The notes under the pieces: model-generated
Seen by the model: the letters and a program-made list of their open reading frames with translations, nothing else
Databases searched by the model: none
Told to the model about the DNA's origin: nothing
NCBI GenBank assembly: GCA_965227095.1
Contig: CBDDFL010000001.1
Coordinates: 1,860,001 to 1,924,000 of the forward strand
Direction of reading: 5' to 3'
DNA length: 64,000 nucleotides
DNA from: JANQMY01 sp965227095
GTDB lineage: Bacteria; Pseudomonadota; Alphaproteobacteria; JANQMY01
Translations under genes and position numbers: made by a program
Shown: positions 42,634 through 51,749 of the stretch, piece by piece
Layout of the letters: each line of letters begins with the position of its first letter
Position numbering within the stretch: the stretch's first letter is position 1

Positions 42634-43794
42634 ATGCTGAACTTGTTTCGGTCGCGCGCCTTTGCCTTATGCTTCTTCGCCAATCTGGCGCAGATGACCT
42701 CTTTCTATCTGTTCCTCCATTTTCCAGGTCATGTGACGGCGCTGGGCGCCGGTGAACAATGGATCGGCTGGCTGGTGGCGGCAACGGAGCTGGCCTCCAT
42801 CGCGGCAAGTCCGTTTGTGGGCAAGTGGCTCGATGCAAAAGGGCGCCGTCAGGTTCTGGTGGTGGGATCGGTGTTGAATGTGGCGTTGTGCGCCGGATTT
42901 CTGGTGGCAACGTCTCTTTTGTCCGTCTTTCCGCTGCGCGTTCTACATGGGGTCATTGAGACGGCGCTTAACGTGGCGTTTTTCACCTATGCGGCAGACC
43001 TTATTCCCCGGGAACGGCGGTCCCAAGGGTTCGCCGTTTTTGGTTTATCCGCTATGGGCGCGGTCGGGGTGGGGGCCGCCGCCGGCGATATTGCCATCAG
43101 CATTGGGGGCTATCATGGCATTTTCCTATCCAGCATGGCTTTATCACTCGTCGGTATGCTGATGGTCCTGCGGCTGGAAGACAAGGCATCTCACGAAGGT
43201 GACAATCCTGACAGCGCATCGCACGGGTGGATCGCGACGCTTGTGCGTCCCAATTTGCTGGGTGTGTGGTTGCTATCCGGTGCCCTGTTCTTTGCGATGA
43301 TCAGTGTTTTTGTGTTCCTCAAAACGTGGGTCGGTGTTACAGGCGTCGGCACCATTGGCTGGTTCTTTGCAGTCTACGCCGTGACAGCGATTGTACTGCG
43401 CATCGTCGCTGGCGGCGTGCCGGATCGCGTGGGCTATGTTCCTGTCGCTCTTATGTCTCTTGGGGTCTATGCGTTTGGGTTGGGGCTTTTGTCCTTAAAT
43501 GCGGGGTGGTTCGTGTTTTTTGCGGCAGCGTTCGTGTGCGGTGTGGGGCATGGCTTTGCCTATCCGGTTTTACTGTCCCTGGTCACTGCGCGGGCACGTC
43601 AGGGGGATCAAGGCTCCGCCATTTCCATCTTCAATATGCTGGATGACGGGGCTGCTCTGGCAGCAGGCCCGGCTTTAGGCTTCATCGTGGAAACAAGCGG
43701 ATATGCGCTCATGTTTTTATCGAGTGCCGCTGTTTTAGGCATTGGGATGGCTGCCGGCGGTCTTTTACTGCTCAAATTTGACGATTCTGCGTAA
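42634..43794 (+). CDS. Major facilitator superfamily transporter
   Basis: A 386-residue transporter with about 12 hydrophobic helices, started at ATG 42634; an in-frame TTG at 42610 is less likely. The MFS signature between helices 2 and 3 is GKWLDAKGRRQVLVVGSV. A cytoplasmic loop with charged residues (LRLEDKASHEGDNPD) separates the two halves. Family-level reading suggests drug or metabolite export (similar to YfcJ-type MFS), but the substrate is unknown. It is divergent from the selenoprotein gene with about 100 bp between. Confidence 0.92.
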   Translation: MLNLFRSRAFALCFFANLAQMTSFYLFLHFPGHVTALGAGEQWIGWLVAATELASIAASPFVGKWLDAKGRRQVLVVGSVLNVALCAGFLVATSLLSVFPLRVLHGVIETALNVAFFTYAADLIPRERRSQGFAVFGLSAMGAVGVGAAAGDIAISIGGYHGIFLSSMALSLVGMLMVLRLEDKASHEGDNPDSASHGWIATLVRPNLLGVWLLSGALFFAMISVFVFLKTWVGVTGVGTIGWFFAVYAVTAIVLRIVAGGVPDRVGYVPVALMSLGVYAFGLGLLSLNAGWFVFFAAAFVCGVGHGFAYPVLLSLVTARARQGDQGSAISIFNMLDDGAALAAGPALGFIVETSGYALMFLSSAAVLGIGMAAGGLLLLKFDDSA

Positions 43795-43979
43795 ACCGCT
43801 GCATTTATCGGCACTTGCCAACCGGTTTTGTGGCTTTCATTACAGATTTTAAAGGGTGTTTTCCGATAGGGCTTGAAACGGATCGCCGCCCGACCTAAAC
43901 ACGGATTCAAAGTATCCGTATCTGAATGCCAATGGCCGGGCACGGTCGTTTGTTGCGTTTCGTGAAAAGGACCAGACTC

Positions 43980-44588
43980 GTGAAAATCTCAGTTGCATCG
44001 CTTACCGTCGCCGGCACCTTGTTGGTTGCTTCCGTGGTTCAGGCGCAGGAAGACCCCGCTGAAATCCTTGTCAGCCAGGAACCAGCCGCCGCCACAAAGA
44101 TTGATGGGGACGTCATCACCGAACAGAATCGGATCGACATCGCCGAAATGATTCGAATTGCGGATGCGCTTGATTCCGCCATCGACGCCAAGAAATGGGG
44201 TGTCGCTCGAAAAATGTTCACGAATAATGTCAACGCGGATTTCAATTCGCTGGATGGCAGCGCCCCGGAAACCATGCCCTCTCGGCAGTTGGTCAATAAC
44301 TGGGCAGGTAATTTCACAAAAAACAAAACCAGCTTCCACATGCGCAGCAATCACCGTGTCACGTTCTTTAGCGACGACGAAGCTGTGATGCTGTCTCACG
44401 GCTATGCGTGGAACCGTCTGGCGTCTGGCGCCTCACCAGAAAATGGGGCGAATGCGTTCTGGGAAATGTGGGGCAATTATACCCACGTGTTCCAGCGCAC
44501 ACCGCAAGGGTGGAAAGTCAACGGCATCAAATTCGATTTGACCGCGGAACGCGGCAACCCCTATGTGCGGAACACGCCGGGCAGCTAA
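43980..44588 (+). CDS. Secreted NTF2-like (SnoaL-type) protein
   Basis: A 202-residue protein from GTG 43980, preceded by AAAAGGA, giving a signal peptide MKISVASLTVAGTLLVASV with cleavage after VQA. The mature part has the NTF2-like cone fold (ALDSAIDAKKWGVARKMFTNNVNADF in pieces, VTFFSDDEAVMLSHGYAWNR, FQRTPQGWKVNGIKFDLT). Role unknown; such proteins can be isomerase-like or carry ligands. The amidohydrolase gene starts 26 bp later, which suggests cotranscription. Confidence 0.8.
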   Translation: MKISVASLTVAGTLLVASVVQAQEDPAEILVSQEPAAATKIDGDVITEQNRIDIAEMIRIADALDSAIDAKKWGVARKMFTNNVNADFNSLDGSAPETMPSRQLVNNWAGNFTKNKTSFHMRSNHRVTFFSDDEAVMLSHGYAWNRLASGASPENGANAFWEMWGNYTHVFQRTPQGWKVNGIKFDLTAERGNPYVRNTPGS

Positions 44589-44614
44589 TTAAATGACAAA
44601 ATTGAGGAAACGCC

Positions 44615-46360
44615 ATGTACGACTACATCATCAAAGGAGGGACCATCGTTGATGGATCCGGAGCGGAGCCTTTTATGGGCGATGTCGGGATAAAAGATGG
44701 TCTGATAACAGCTGTTGGCAAAGTTGATGGGGCCGCAGGTGAGACAATCAACGCAGATGGCGCCTATGTTGCGCCCGGCTGGGTCGATGTGCACACTCAT
44801 TTCGATGGACAGGTCAGTTGGGATGACAAGCTTGATCCATCTTTCAGTCACGGTGTCACCAGCATTGTTATGGGCAATTGCGGGGTAGGTTTCGCCCCGT
44901 GTCCTCCTGGCGGCGAACAGCGCATGATCGATCTCATGGAAGGGGTCGAGGATATTCCGGGTACGGCGCTTTATGAAGGTATCGAATGGGGCAAGTGGGA
45001 AACCTTCCCCGAATATATTGACTATCTTGGAACGCGTGAGTTCACCCTGGATGTAGGCACGCAAGTTCCGCATAGTGCTGTGCGCAATTATGTGATGGGG
45101 GATCGCGCTTTATCGCACGAAGATGCGACCGCTGAAGATCTGGACGCCATGTGCCAGATCGTGCGGGAAGGTCTGGAAGCGGGGGCTCTTGGATTTTTCA
45201 AGTCACGGACCATTGGCCACCGGTCGGTGCAGGGGGAACCCATCCCCGGCACCTATGCGGAACGGGATGAGCTGTTGGCGATAGGCGCTGCCATGAAAGA
45301 GGTGGGCAAAGGCGTCTTTCAAGCCGTGCCCGCGGGCGTGGTCGGCGATATTGCAGGGCCGGAAAAATACACCACCGAAAAAGAAGTGGAGCTGTTCACG
45401 GAAATTGGACGTGCGAGCGGCCGGAACGTGACCTTCACCCTTGCTCAGAATGGTGACCGCCCGGATCAGTGGCGCAACTGCATTGAGCTGGTGGAGAAGG
45501 CAAACGCGGAAGGCATCATGATCCGCCCGCAAGTGGCATCCCGCCCCATTGGGTTTGTCACCAGTCTTAAGTCCTATCACATGTTCCAACGGCGCGAGAC
45601 CTATCTCAAGCTTGCGAAACTGCCGTTCGATCAAATGCTGGCTGAAATGCGCAAGCCGGAGGTAAGAGCGGCCATTATGTCGGATAATGACATTCCGCCG
45701 GATCAGCCCGGAACCATGGCCAACATCTTTGGTCTGCTGGGCATGGCGGCGCCGTCCATGTTCCCGATCGATTTGCCGATCGATTACGAACCGGACGTGT
45801 CGAAAAACATCGGCGCGCTGGCCGCCGCAGCGGGCCAGGAAGTGCCGGACTTTATGTATGACTTCCTAACCGGCGGTGATGGCGACCGCTTTGCGATTTT
45901 GTTGGGCGCGAATTTTGTCGATGGAAACTTTGATGTCATCCGCGAAATGCTCACCCATCCCAACACCACAATTGGGCTGAGTGATGCGGGCGCGCATGTG
46001 AACCTCATTTTCGACGCGGTGGCGCCAACCTATCAGCTCACCCACTGGGTGCGCGACAGAACCCGCGGCGAGCGGCTGCCCATCGAATTGATCGTCTCGA
46101 AGCAAACCAAGACCAATGCGGATCTGTTTGGCCTTCAGGACCGCGGCACCATCGAGGTGGGCAAGCGCGCGGACCTCAATGTTTTTGACCTTAGCCGGTT
46201 GAACCTGGGTGGGCTTAAAGTGTGGAATGACCTTCCGGCAGGCGGGTCCCGAATTCTACAGCCCGCGGAAGGCTATATGAACACCTTCGTTCATGGGGTG
46301 AAAACCCGCCAGAATGACGAAGACACAGGCGCCCGTCCCGGACGCGTCATTCGGGCCTAG
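44615..46360 (+). CDS. N-acyl-D-amino-acid deacylase family amidohydrolase
   Basis: A 581-residue amidohydrolase. ATG 44615 follows GAGGAAACGCC. The metal site starts with VDVHTHFDGQVSWD, followed by GVTSIVMGNCGVGFAPC, the pattern of D-aminoacylases. The C-terminal histidine-aspartate region TTIGLSDAGAHVNLIFD and the RGTIEVGKRADLNVFDL end are typical of the group. The usual carboxylated or cysteine metal ligands are not all resolved by eye. Substrates of this group are N-acylated D-amino acids or related amides. It is followed by a strong terminator. Confidence 0.9.
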   Translation: MYDYIIKGGTIVDGSGAEPFMGDVGIKDGLITAVGKVDGAAGETINADGAYVAPGWVDVHTHFDGQVSWDDKLDPSFSHGVTSIVMGNCGVGFAPCPPGGEQRMIDLMEGVEDIPGTALYEGIEWGKWETFPEYIDYLGTREFTLDVGTQVPHSAVRNYVMGDRALSHEDATAEDLDAMCQIVREGLEAGALGFFKSRTIGHRSVQGEPIPGTYAERDELLAIGAAMKEVGKGVFQAVPAGVVGDIAGPEKYTTEKEVELFTEIGRASGRNVTFTLAQNGDRPDQWRNCIELVEKANAEGIMIRPQVASRPIGFVTSLKSYHMFQRRETYLKLAKLPFDQMLAEMRKPEVRAAIMSDNDIPPDQPGTMANIFGLLGMAAPSMFPIDLPIDYEPDVSKNIGALAAAAGQEVPDFMYDFLTGGDGDRFAILLGANFVDGNFDVIREMLTHPNTTIGLSDAGAHVNLIFDAVAPTYQLTHWVRDRTRGERLPIELIVSKQTKTNADLFGLQDRGTIEVGKRADLNVFDLSRLNLGGLKVWNDLPAGGSRILQPAEGYMNTFVHGVKTRQNDEDTGARPGRVIRA

Positions 46361-46384
46361 CGGATAAAGCCTCAATCCGACATG

Positions 46385-46420
46385 CACACGGCCGGTGGCT
46401 TACGGCCGTGTGTTTTTTTT
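46385..46420 (+). terminator. Rho-independent terminator after the amidohydrolase
   Basis: CACACGGCC (46385-46393) pairs with GGCCGTGTG (46404-46412), followed by eight T. It lies 24 bp after the stop. Confidence 0.92.
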
Positions 46421-46542
46421 GCCATTTGGCCCAGCCCCTCTTTTTTGTTTCCCCATTTGCCCCATATGTAAAAAGGTAGTAAAATTAAACCAAAATATAT
46501 TTGTCACAGCGGTGTTCAACCGCATTAGGGAAGGAGACCCCC

Positions 46543-47307
46543 ATGAAGCCTGTCTTTTTTGTTCTCGGTGCGGGCGCCGGTATTGGCGGCAGCGTCGGCA
46601 AAAAATTTGCGAAGGAAGGGTATCACTCCGTTCTTTGCCGCCGCAGCGACAAGGAAGGCCTTGATAAGATGGTGGGTGAGATTAAGGCGGATGGTGGTGA
46701 CGCCACGGGCTATCTTCTCAATGCAGTGGATGACAACGCCATCGAAGACCGCATTTTGGCCGTTGAAAAAGACATTGGTCTGATCGAGGTATTCTTGTTC
46801 AACCTGGGGGCTCAAATTGGCGACCGGGCCCTTGCCGATACGTCCTATAAACAGTTCGAGTTGGGATGGCGGTTGGCCAATTTTGGGTTGTTCCGCGTCG
46901 CGAAAACCCTCTGCCCACTGATGGAAGAACGGGGGCGGGGCACACTCCTGATCACGTCGGCAACGGCTGCCGTGCGCGGCAATGGCGGACAGCATTCTCA
47001 TGCGGCGGCCATGGGCGGGCGGCGCATGTTGTGCCAAACGCTTAATGCGGAATTCTCACCGAAGGGGATTCACGTTGCCCATATCCTGATCGATGGGGCG
47101 GTGGATGCACCGGACACGCTTGGCAAAATGTTGGGCGAAGAGAATTTCCAAAAACTTCGGGAAACCCGTGGGCTAGACGCGGATGGTTTGTTGCTGCCGG
47201 AAAAAATGGCGGAAACCTATTACCACGTGTCTCAGCAGCACCGGTCCGCTTGGACGCACGAGTTGGATTTGCGTGCCTATTCCGATCGGCCTTGGTGGAA
47301 TCACTAA
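46543..47307 (+). CDS. SDR-fold protein lacking the catalytic Tyr and Lys
   Basis: A 254-residue short-chain dehydrogenase-like protein from ATG 46543, preceded by GGAAGGAGACCCCC. The dinucleotide loop GAGAGIGGSVGKKFAKEG and the NLGAQIGDR strand are present. In the active-site region SATAAVRGNGGQHSHAAAMG the serine is kept, but the usual Tyr (13 residues on) is Ser and the Lys four further is Ala. It is therefore probably not a classical carbonyl reductase. The C-terminal HRSAWTHELDLRAYSDRPWW is typical of one bacterial SDR subgroup that shows the same loss. Function unknown. Confidence 0.85.
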   Translation: MKPVFFVLGAGAGIGGSVGKKFAKEGYHSVLCRRSDKEGLDKMVGEIKADGGDATGYLLNAVDDNAIEDRILAVEKDIGLIEVFLFNLGAQIGDRALADTSYKQFELGWRLANFGLFRVAKTLCPLMEERGRGTLLITSATAAVRGNGGQHSHAAAMGGRRMLCQTLNAEFSPKGIHVAHILIDGAVDAPDTLGKMLGEENFQKLRETRGLDADGLLLPEKMAETYYHVSQQHRSAWTHELDLRAYSDRPWWNH

Positions 47308-47373
47308 GCTTGTCCGGTGGCCGGAAGCGTTTATAACTTGCTCCCAACAACAACACTGACGTGGGAGTGAGGA

Positions 47374-48006
47374 ATGACCAAACCAACACTGTATGGCATT
47401 TGCGGGTCGCGCGCGATCCGGTCGATCTGGGCAATGGAAGAGACGGGCGTGGATTATGACCACGTGCCAACCCATTTCATCGAGGATTCAAAGACACCGG
47501 AATATCTCGCCATTAATCCAAATGGCCGCATTCCGTGCCTTGTGGACGGCGATGTGACCTTGTTTGAATCCATGGCGATCAATCTTTATGCCGCCAAGAA
47601 ATGGGGCGGTGATCTGTACCCAAAGACGCCGGAAGATGAAGCCCGTGCCCAACAGTGGAGTGTTTGGGCCATCAGTGAAATTGAACCTCTGCAAATGCAG
47701 GTGGTGGTACAGAAATTCTTCACACCGGAAGACAAGCGTAACCAGGGCATCATCGACCGGGCTTTCGAAAGCCTTGACCGGCCCCTCAAAGTATTGGACG
47801 CACAGTTGGCGCCGCAGCCCTATTTGTTGGGCGATGCGTTCACCATTGCCGACCTGAACCTGTGTGCGGTGATGCAGCTTCTCAAAATGATCGAGTTTGA
47901 TCTGTCGCCCTATCCGAATGTGGAAAAATGGATGGGGGCGTGCTTAAGCCGACCGTCGTTCGAACGTGCGCGCACCAAGGACGATCGCCCGTTATTGCCG
48001 AGCTGA
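47374..48006 (+). CDS. Glutathione S-transferase family protein
   Basis: A 210-residue GST. The thioredoxin-like N-terminal half has YGICGSRAIRSIWAMEETGV, NPNGRIPCLVDGDVTLFESMAI with the cis-Pro and the ES motif that contact glutathione. The helical half has the N-capping box FTIADLNLCAVMQLL. Conjugates or reduces electrophiles with glutathione. It sits 67 bp after the SDR gene on the same strand; RBS-like GGGAGTGAGG precedes ATG 47374. Confidence 0.93.
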   Translation: MTKPTLYGICGSRAIRSIWAMEETGVDYDHVPTHFIEDSKTPEYLAINPNGRIPCLVDGDVTLFESMAINLYAAKKWGGDLYPKTPEDEARAQQWSVWAISEIEPLQMQVVVQKFFTPEDKRNQGIIDRAFESLDRPLKVLDAQLAPQPYLLGDAFTIADLNLCAVMQLLKMIEFDLSPYPNVEKWMGACLSRPSFERARTKDDRPLLPS

Positions 48007-48034
48007 GGGAGGAACACCGGCCGCGCGAAAGTGT

Positions 48035-48868
48035 CTAAAGCGCGGCCTGGTATTTATCCAAGAGGGGCAGAATTTTATCGCGCCCCTCGGAGGGTAGGGG
48101 GAACAAAGCACGGGTGATTCCTGCCTCACGGTAACTTTCCAGTGCATCGGGTTTGGCGCTGGCGCCAAATATCGTCACGGTTAGGTCCTTCGGATCCCGC
48201 CCAGCCTCTTCCGCGGCGTGGCGAAAGCGCGTCATGTGTTCGCCTGCATCAAACCCATGGCGGCCTCTCGGCAGCCAGCCATCGGCATATTTCATAATAC
48301 GCTTTAGGGTGTGATCGCTTTCGCCCCCCAGAATGATCGGCGGCCCTTTCGGCTGCGCCGGTTTTGGGTGCGACCAGCTTGGGGTAAAGGTCACATATTT
48401 CCCCTCAAAGCCGAATTCTTCTTCCGTCCACAGACCTTTTACCGCTTGTAACTGTTCTTCCAGGCGTTTGAAGCGCGTTTCGAAGATTTCGCCGTGGTGC
48501 TCTAGCTCTTCCTTGTTCCACCCGGCGCCGACACCGAAGATGAAGCGGCCGCCTGACATGCGGTCGAGGCTGGCGGTCAGCTTTGCCGCCAAGATCGTAT
48601 CCCGCTGCGGCAGCAGGCAGATGCCTGTGCCGATTTTCAGTTTTTGAGTGGCCGCCGCAGCAAATGACAGAGACACAAATGGATCATAGGTATGCCAATA
48701 TTCCTTCGGCAGGTCTGCGCCCCCGGGCCAGGGGGACAAGCGGCTGGCGGGAATATGGGTGTGTTCCGGAACGAACAAGGCATCAAACCCGCGCTGTTCC
48801 AATTCACGCGCCAGTTCCACGATGTCGATGGAATAGTCCGTATCAAAAATAAAGACGCCGGATTCCAT
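48035..48868 (-). CDS. LLM class flavin-dependent oxidoreductase
   Basis: A 277-residue luciferase-like TIM-barrel protein. The start GVFIFDTDYSIDIVELAREL, the GTGICLLPQRDTILAAK strand, GGRFIFGVGAGWNKEELEHHG and PPIILGGESDHTLKRIMKYADGW are typical of the TIGR03619-type subgroup often called F420-dependent. Whether the cofactor is F420 or FMN cannot be told; most such bacterial proteins are described by similarity only. It is convergent with the GST gene and 18 bp downstream of the YghU-like gene. Confidence 0.9.
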   Translation of the reverse strand: MESGVFIFDTDYSIDIVELARELEQRGFDALFVPEHTHIPASRLSPWPGGADLPKEYWHTYDPFVSLSFAAAATQKLKIGTGICLLPQRDTILAAKLTASLDRMSGGRFIFGVGAGWNKEELEHHGEIFETRFKRLEEQLQAVKGLWTEEEFGFEGKYVTFTPSWSHPKPAQPKGPPIILGGESDHTLKRIMKYADGWLPRGRHGFDAGEHMTRFRHAAEEAGRDPKDLTVTIFGASAKPDALESYREAGITRALFPLPSEGRDKILPLLDKYQAAL

Positions 48869-48885
48869 AGTGTATCCTCCAGATT

Positions 48886-49773
48886 TTATTTGTCGCCGTC
48901 GTCCCCTTCCGGTGCCAACTTGTCCTGGGTGCGAAGCTCAAAGTCGCTGGCGTCATGGCGTTCAACCAATTGGCTTTCCGGTTTGCCCCACGCCCGATTG
49001 ACCATGCGTCCGCGCTTGACCGGCTCGCGGTCGGCGATTTCATCCGTCCACCGAATAACATTTTTATAAGACTCAACGTCTAAAAACTCGCCGGCCTCAT
49101 AAAGGGTGCCTTTGGCAAGCGCCCCATACCAAGGCCAAATGGCTATGTCAGCGATGGTGTATTCCGTGCCGACAAAGTATTGATTGTCGGCCAAATGACG
49201 GTCCATCACGTCGAGTTGGCGCTTTACTTCCATGGTGTAGCGGTTGATTGGATATTCCCATTTATCAGGTGCATAGGCATAAAAGTGGCCAAAGCCGCCG
49301 CCCAGATAAGGCGCGCTGCCCATCTGCCACATGAGCCAAGAATAGCATTCGGCGCGGGCGCTTGGGTCTGTCGGCACGAACTCGCCAAATTTTTCAGCCA
49401 GGTAGAGAAGGATGGCGCCGGATTCAAATATCCGTGTAGGCTCGGGTTTGGTGGACCGATCCAACAGCGCTGGAATTTTTGAATTGGGATTGATGCCCAC
49501 AAAACCGCTGCCGAATTGGTCACCGTCTCCGATATTGATGATCCAAGCGTCATATTCGGCGCCTTCATGGCCCTTCGCCAACAGCTCTTCCAGCATGACG
49601 GTCACTTTCACCCCGTTCGGGGTCGCCAATGAATGAAGCTGCAATGGGTGTTTACCCACGGGCAGATCCTTGTCATGGGTGGCCCCGGCAATGGGCCGGT
49701 TGATATTGGCGAAACGCCCGCCGCTTTCTTCTTCCCAGGTCCAAACTTTTGGGGGGGTGTAGGTGTCGCTCAT
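48886..49773 (-). CDS. yghU: YghU-like glutathione-dependent disulfide-bond oxidoreductase
   Basis: A 295-residue Nu-class GST. ATG 49773 (MSDTYTPPKVWTWEEESGG) follows AGAGGCAGAG and removes an unsupported leader. The YghU-specific start RFANINRPIAGATHDKDLPVGKHPLQLHSLATPNGVKV (in pieces), GINPNSKIPALLD and FESGAILLYLAEKFG bind glutathione; WLMWQMGSAPYLGGGFGHFY is characteristic of the class. YghU reduces organic peroxides and 2-hydroxyethyl disulfide with glutathione. Confidence 0.93.
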   Translation of the reverse strand: MSDTYTPPKVWTWEEESGGRFANINRPIAGATHDKDLPVGKHPLQLHSLATPNGVKVTVMLEELLAKGHEGAEYDAWIINIGDGDQFGSGFVGINPNSKIPALLDRSTKPEPTRIFESGAILLYLAEKFGEFVPTDPSARAECYSWLMWQMGSAPYLGGGFGHFYAYAPDKWEYPINRYTMEVKRQLDVMDRHLADNQYFVGTEYTIADIAIWPWYGALAKGTLYEAGEFLDVESYKNVIRWTDEIADREPVKRGRMVNRAWGKPESQLVERHDASDFELRTQDKLAPEGDDGDK

Positions 49774-50037
49774 GTCTCTGCCTCTTCGTCGGTTGGGTGG
49801 CATGTGGTTGGCCATAGGGTAAGGGCCGTATGATGGCAATTCAACCTGCCGCCCGGCCTGGTGCAAAATTGCGCATGCCCGTGGAACGGTGCGGTGTGCC
49901 GACGCTTGTGGCCCCACAACGTTGCCAAGTAGGATCACGGTCAATCGCGTACAATCACACCTTGCCTGTCGTAAGGGAAGTCGTGATTGTCTACGGGTAG
50001 AAACGGTGGTCAAACAGCCGTGCAACAGGAGGTTCCC

Positions 50038-50652
50038 ATGCTCAAGCTACACTTCGCCCCGAATTCTCGCGCCGTGCGCATCCTTTGGTTGTTGGAAGAA
50101 CTGGAATTGCCCTTTGAGCTCAACCAGATGTCGTTTCACCCGAAGGATTTGAAGTCGGATGAACACCGGGCCCGGCACCCGCTGGGCCGCGTGCCGGTGC
50201 TGGAAGATGGCGACGTCACCATTTGGGAAAGTGGTGCGATTACGGAGTATATTCTGGAGCGTCATAAAAATGGTGGATTGAAGCCGGCGGTGGACGCGCC
50301 GGAGTTTCCCGAATATTTGCAGTGGTTCCATTACTGCGAAGGCATGGTGATGCCGCCGATCAACACGATCGTAGTGCACACGCTCCTGTTGCCGCCGGAT
50401 CGTCAAGATGCAACCGTTCGCGGGCAAGCGGAACGGTTGTTGGTGCGCGCCTTGGAGCCGGTGGAAAAAGCCATTGAGGGCCGCGATTATCTGATTGGCA
50501 ATTTTTCAGCTGCCGACATTATGTTGGGCCATTCCATTTTGATGTCCCATCGCATGGGCCATGTGGGGGAGGCGATGCCCAATCTCAACGGCTATGTGGA
50601 AAGGTTGAAGGCGCGCCCCGCGCTTCAAAAGGCCTTCCGCTTCGACGCTTAA
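50038..50652 (+). CDS. Glutathione S-transferase family protein
   Basis: A 204-residue GST; ATG 50038 is preceded by AGGAGG. The N-terminal half has LHFAPNSRAVRILWLLEELE, HPLGRVPVLEDGDVTIWESGAI. The C-terminal half has IGNFSAADIMLGHSI. It is the third GST-fold gene within 3.3 kb. It ends 2 bp before the convergent NuoH gene. Confidence 0.93.
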   Translation: MLKLHFAPNSRAVRILWLLEELELPFELNQMSFHPKDLKSDEHRARHPLGRVPVLEDGDVTIWESGAITEYILERHKNGGLKPAVDAPEFPEYLQWFHYCEGMVMPPINTIVVHTLLLPPDRQDATVRGQAERLLVRALEPVEKAIEGRDYLIGNFSAADIMLGHSILMSHRMGHVGEAMPNLNGYVERLKARPALQKAFRFDA

Positions 50653-50654
50653 GG

Positions 50655-51749
50655 TCACGTGGCGGCAAGGGTATAGAGATAGGATTTGTAGCCGGCCACC
50701 GCCACGACCCCCGCTAGTGTGGCCGGCAGAAAGACTTTCCATGCCAGCCGCATGAGTTGATCGTACCGGTAGCGCGGCACGACCGTGCGCACCAACGCGA
50801 ACACAAAGAAAAAGAACACGATTTTCAACGACAGCCAGAACAGGCCGAATAAATTGGCGGCGGTGGCCGACCATGTGTCCGTGAAGGGGGTGGGAAAGGG
50901 CGCTTGCCACCCGCCGAAGAATAGAATTGAGATGAGGGCGCACATGAAAATGATGTTCACGGTTTCCGCCAGGTAATACATCAGAAACCCGGTGGAGCTG
51001 TATTCGGTTTGATAGCCGGCCACCAATTCGGATTCCGCTTCCGGCAGATCAAATGGGGGCCGGTTGGTTTCCGCAAGGGCGCACACAAAAAAGATCACCA
51101 TCATGGGCACCATGACAAAGGTCAGGGGCAAGGTGTAAAGGCCAGGGCCGCCAAAGACGTTCCAATTCCAAAAGCCACCACTTTGTAGGCGGATGATTTC
51201 CTGTAAATTCGCGGATTCCGACAGAATGATCACGGTCACGATGGCAAAGCCAATGGCCACTTCGTAACTGATCATCTGTGCGGTGGACCGTAATGATCCC
51301 AGAAACGGATATTTCGAATTGGAAGACCAGCCACCTAAGATCACGCCGAAGACGCCCAGCGACGAAATCGCAAAGACAAACAAGATGCCCACATTGATGT
51401 CCGCGATGGCCCAATCGGGTCCGAAGGGAATAACCGCCCAGGCAAGAAAGGCGGTCGTGACACTGATCACGGGGGCCGCCAGGAAAGCGGGTTTGTTGGC
51501 GGAGGCCGGGATGACAAATTCTTTGAACACGAATTTCAGGGCATCGGCGAAGTTTTGCAGTAACCCGAAAGCTCCGACCACGTTCGGGCCACGACGCAAC
51601 CCGACGGCGGCGTAGATTTTTCGGTCCGCATAGATCAGGTATACGACCGCGAACAGCAAAACAATCACCACAAGGATGATTTGTCCCACGGACAACAAGA
51701 CCCACCCCGTGGGACTTGCCCAAAATTCCACTGCTGGTGATTCTGTCAC
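50655..51749 (-). CDS. nuoH: Solitary NADH-quinone oxidoreductase subunit H (NuoH-like)
   Basis: A 364-residue membrane protein from GTG 51749, whose first bases overlap the stop of the AraC-type regulator gene (GTGA). Eight helices and the quinone-chamber motifs of NuoH are present: YADRKIYAAVGLRRGPNVVG, LKFVFKEFVIPASANKPAF, ALAETNRPPFDLPEAESELV and GYQTEYSSTGF. Other Nuo subunits are absent around it, so this is either a stray second copy or a piece that works with another membrane-bound oxidoreductase. It could also be a nuoH whose operon mates sit elsewhere, which would be unusual. Confidence 0.93.
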   Translation of the reverse strand: MTESPAVEFWASPTGWVLLSVGQIILVVIVLLFAVVYLIYADRKIYAAVGLRRGPNVVGAFGLLQNFADALKFVFKEFVIPASANKPAFLAAPVISVTTAFLAWAVIPFGPDWAIADINVGILFVFAISSLGVFGVILGGWSSNSKYPFLGSLRSTAQMISYEVAIGFAIVTVIILSESANLQEIIRLQSGGFWNWNVFGGPGLYTLPLTFVMVPMMVIFFVCALAETNRPPFDLPEAESELVAGYQTEYSSTGFLMYYLAETVNIIFMCALISILFFGGWQAPFPTPFTDTWSATAANLFGLFWLSLKIVFFFFVFALVRTVVPRYRYDQLMRLAWKVFLPATLAGVVAVAGYKSYLYTLAAT

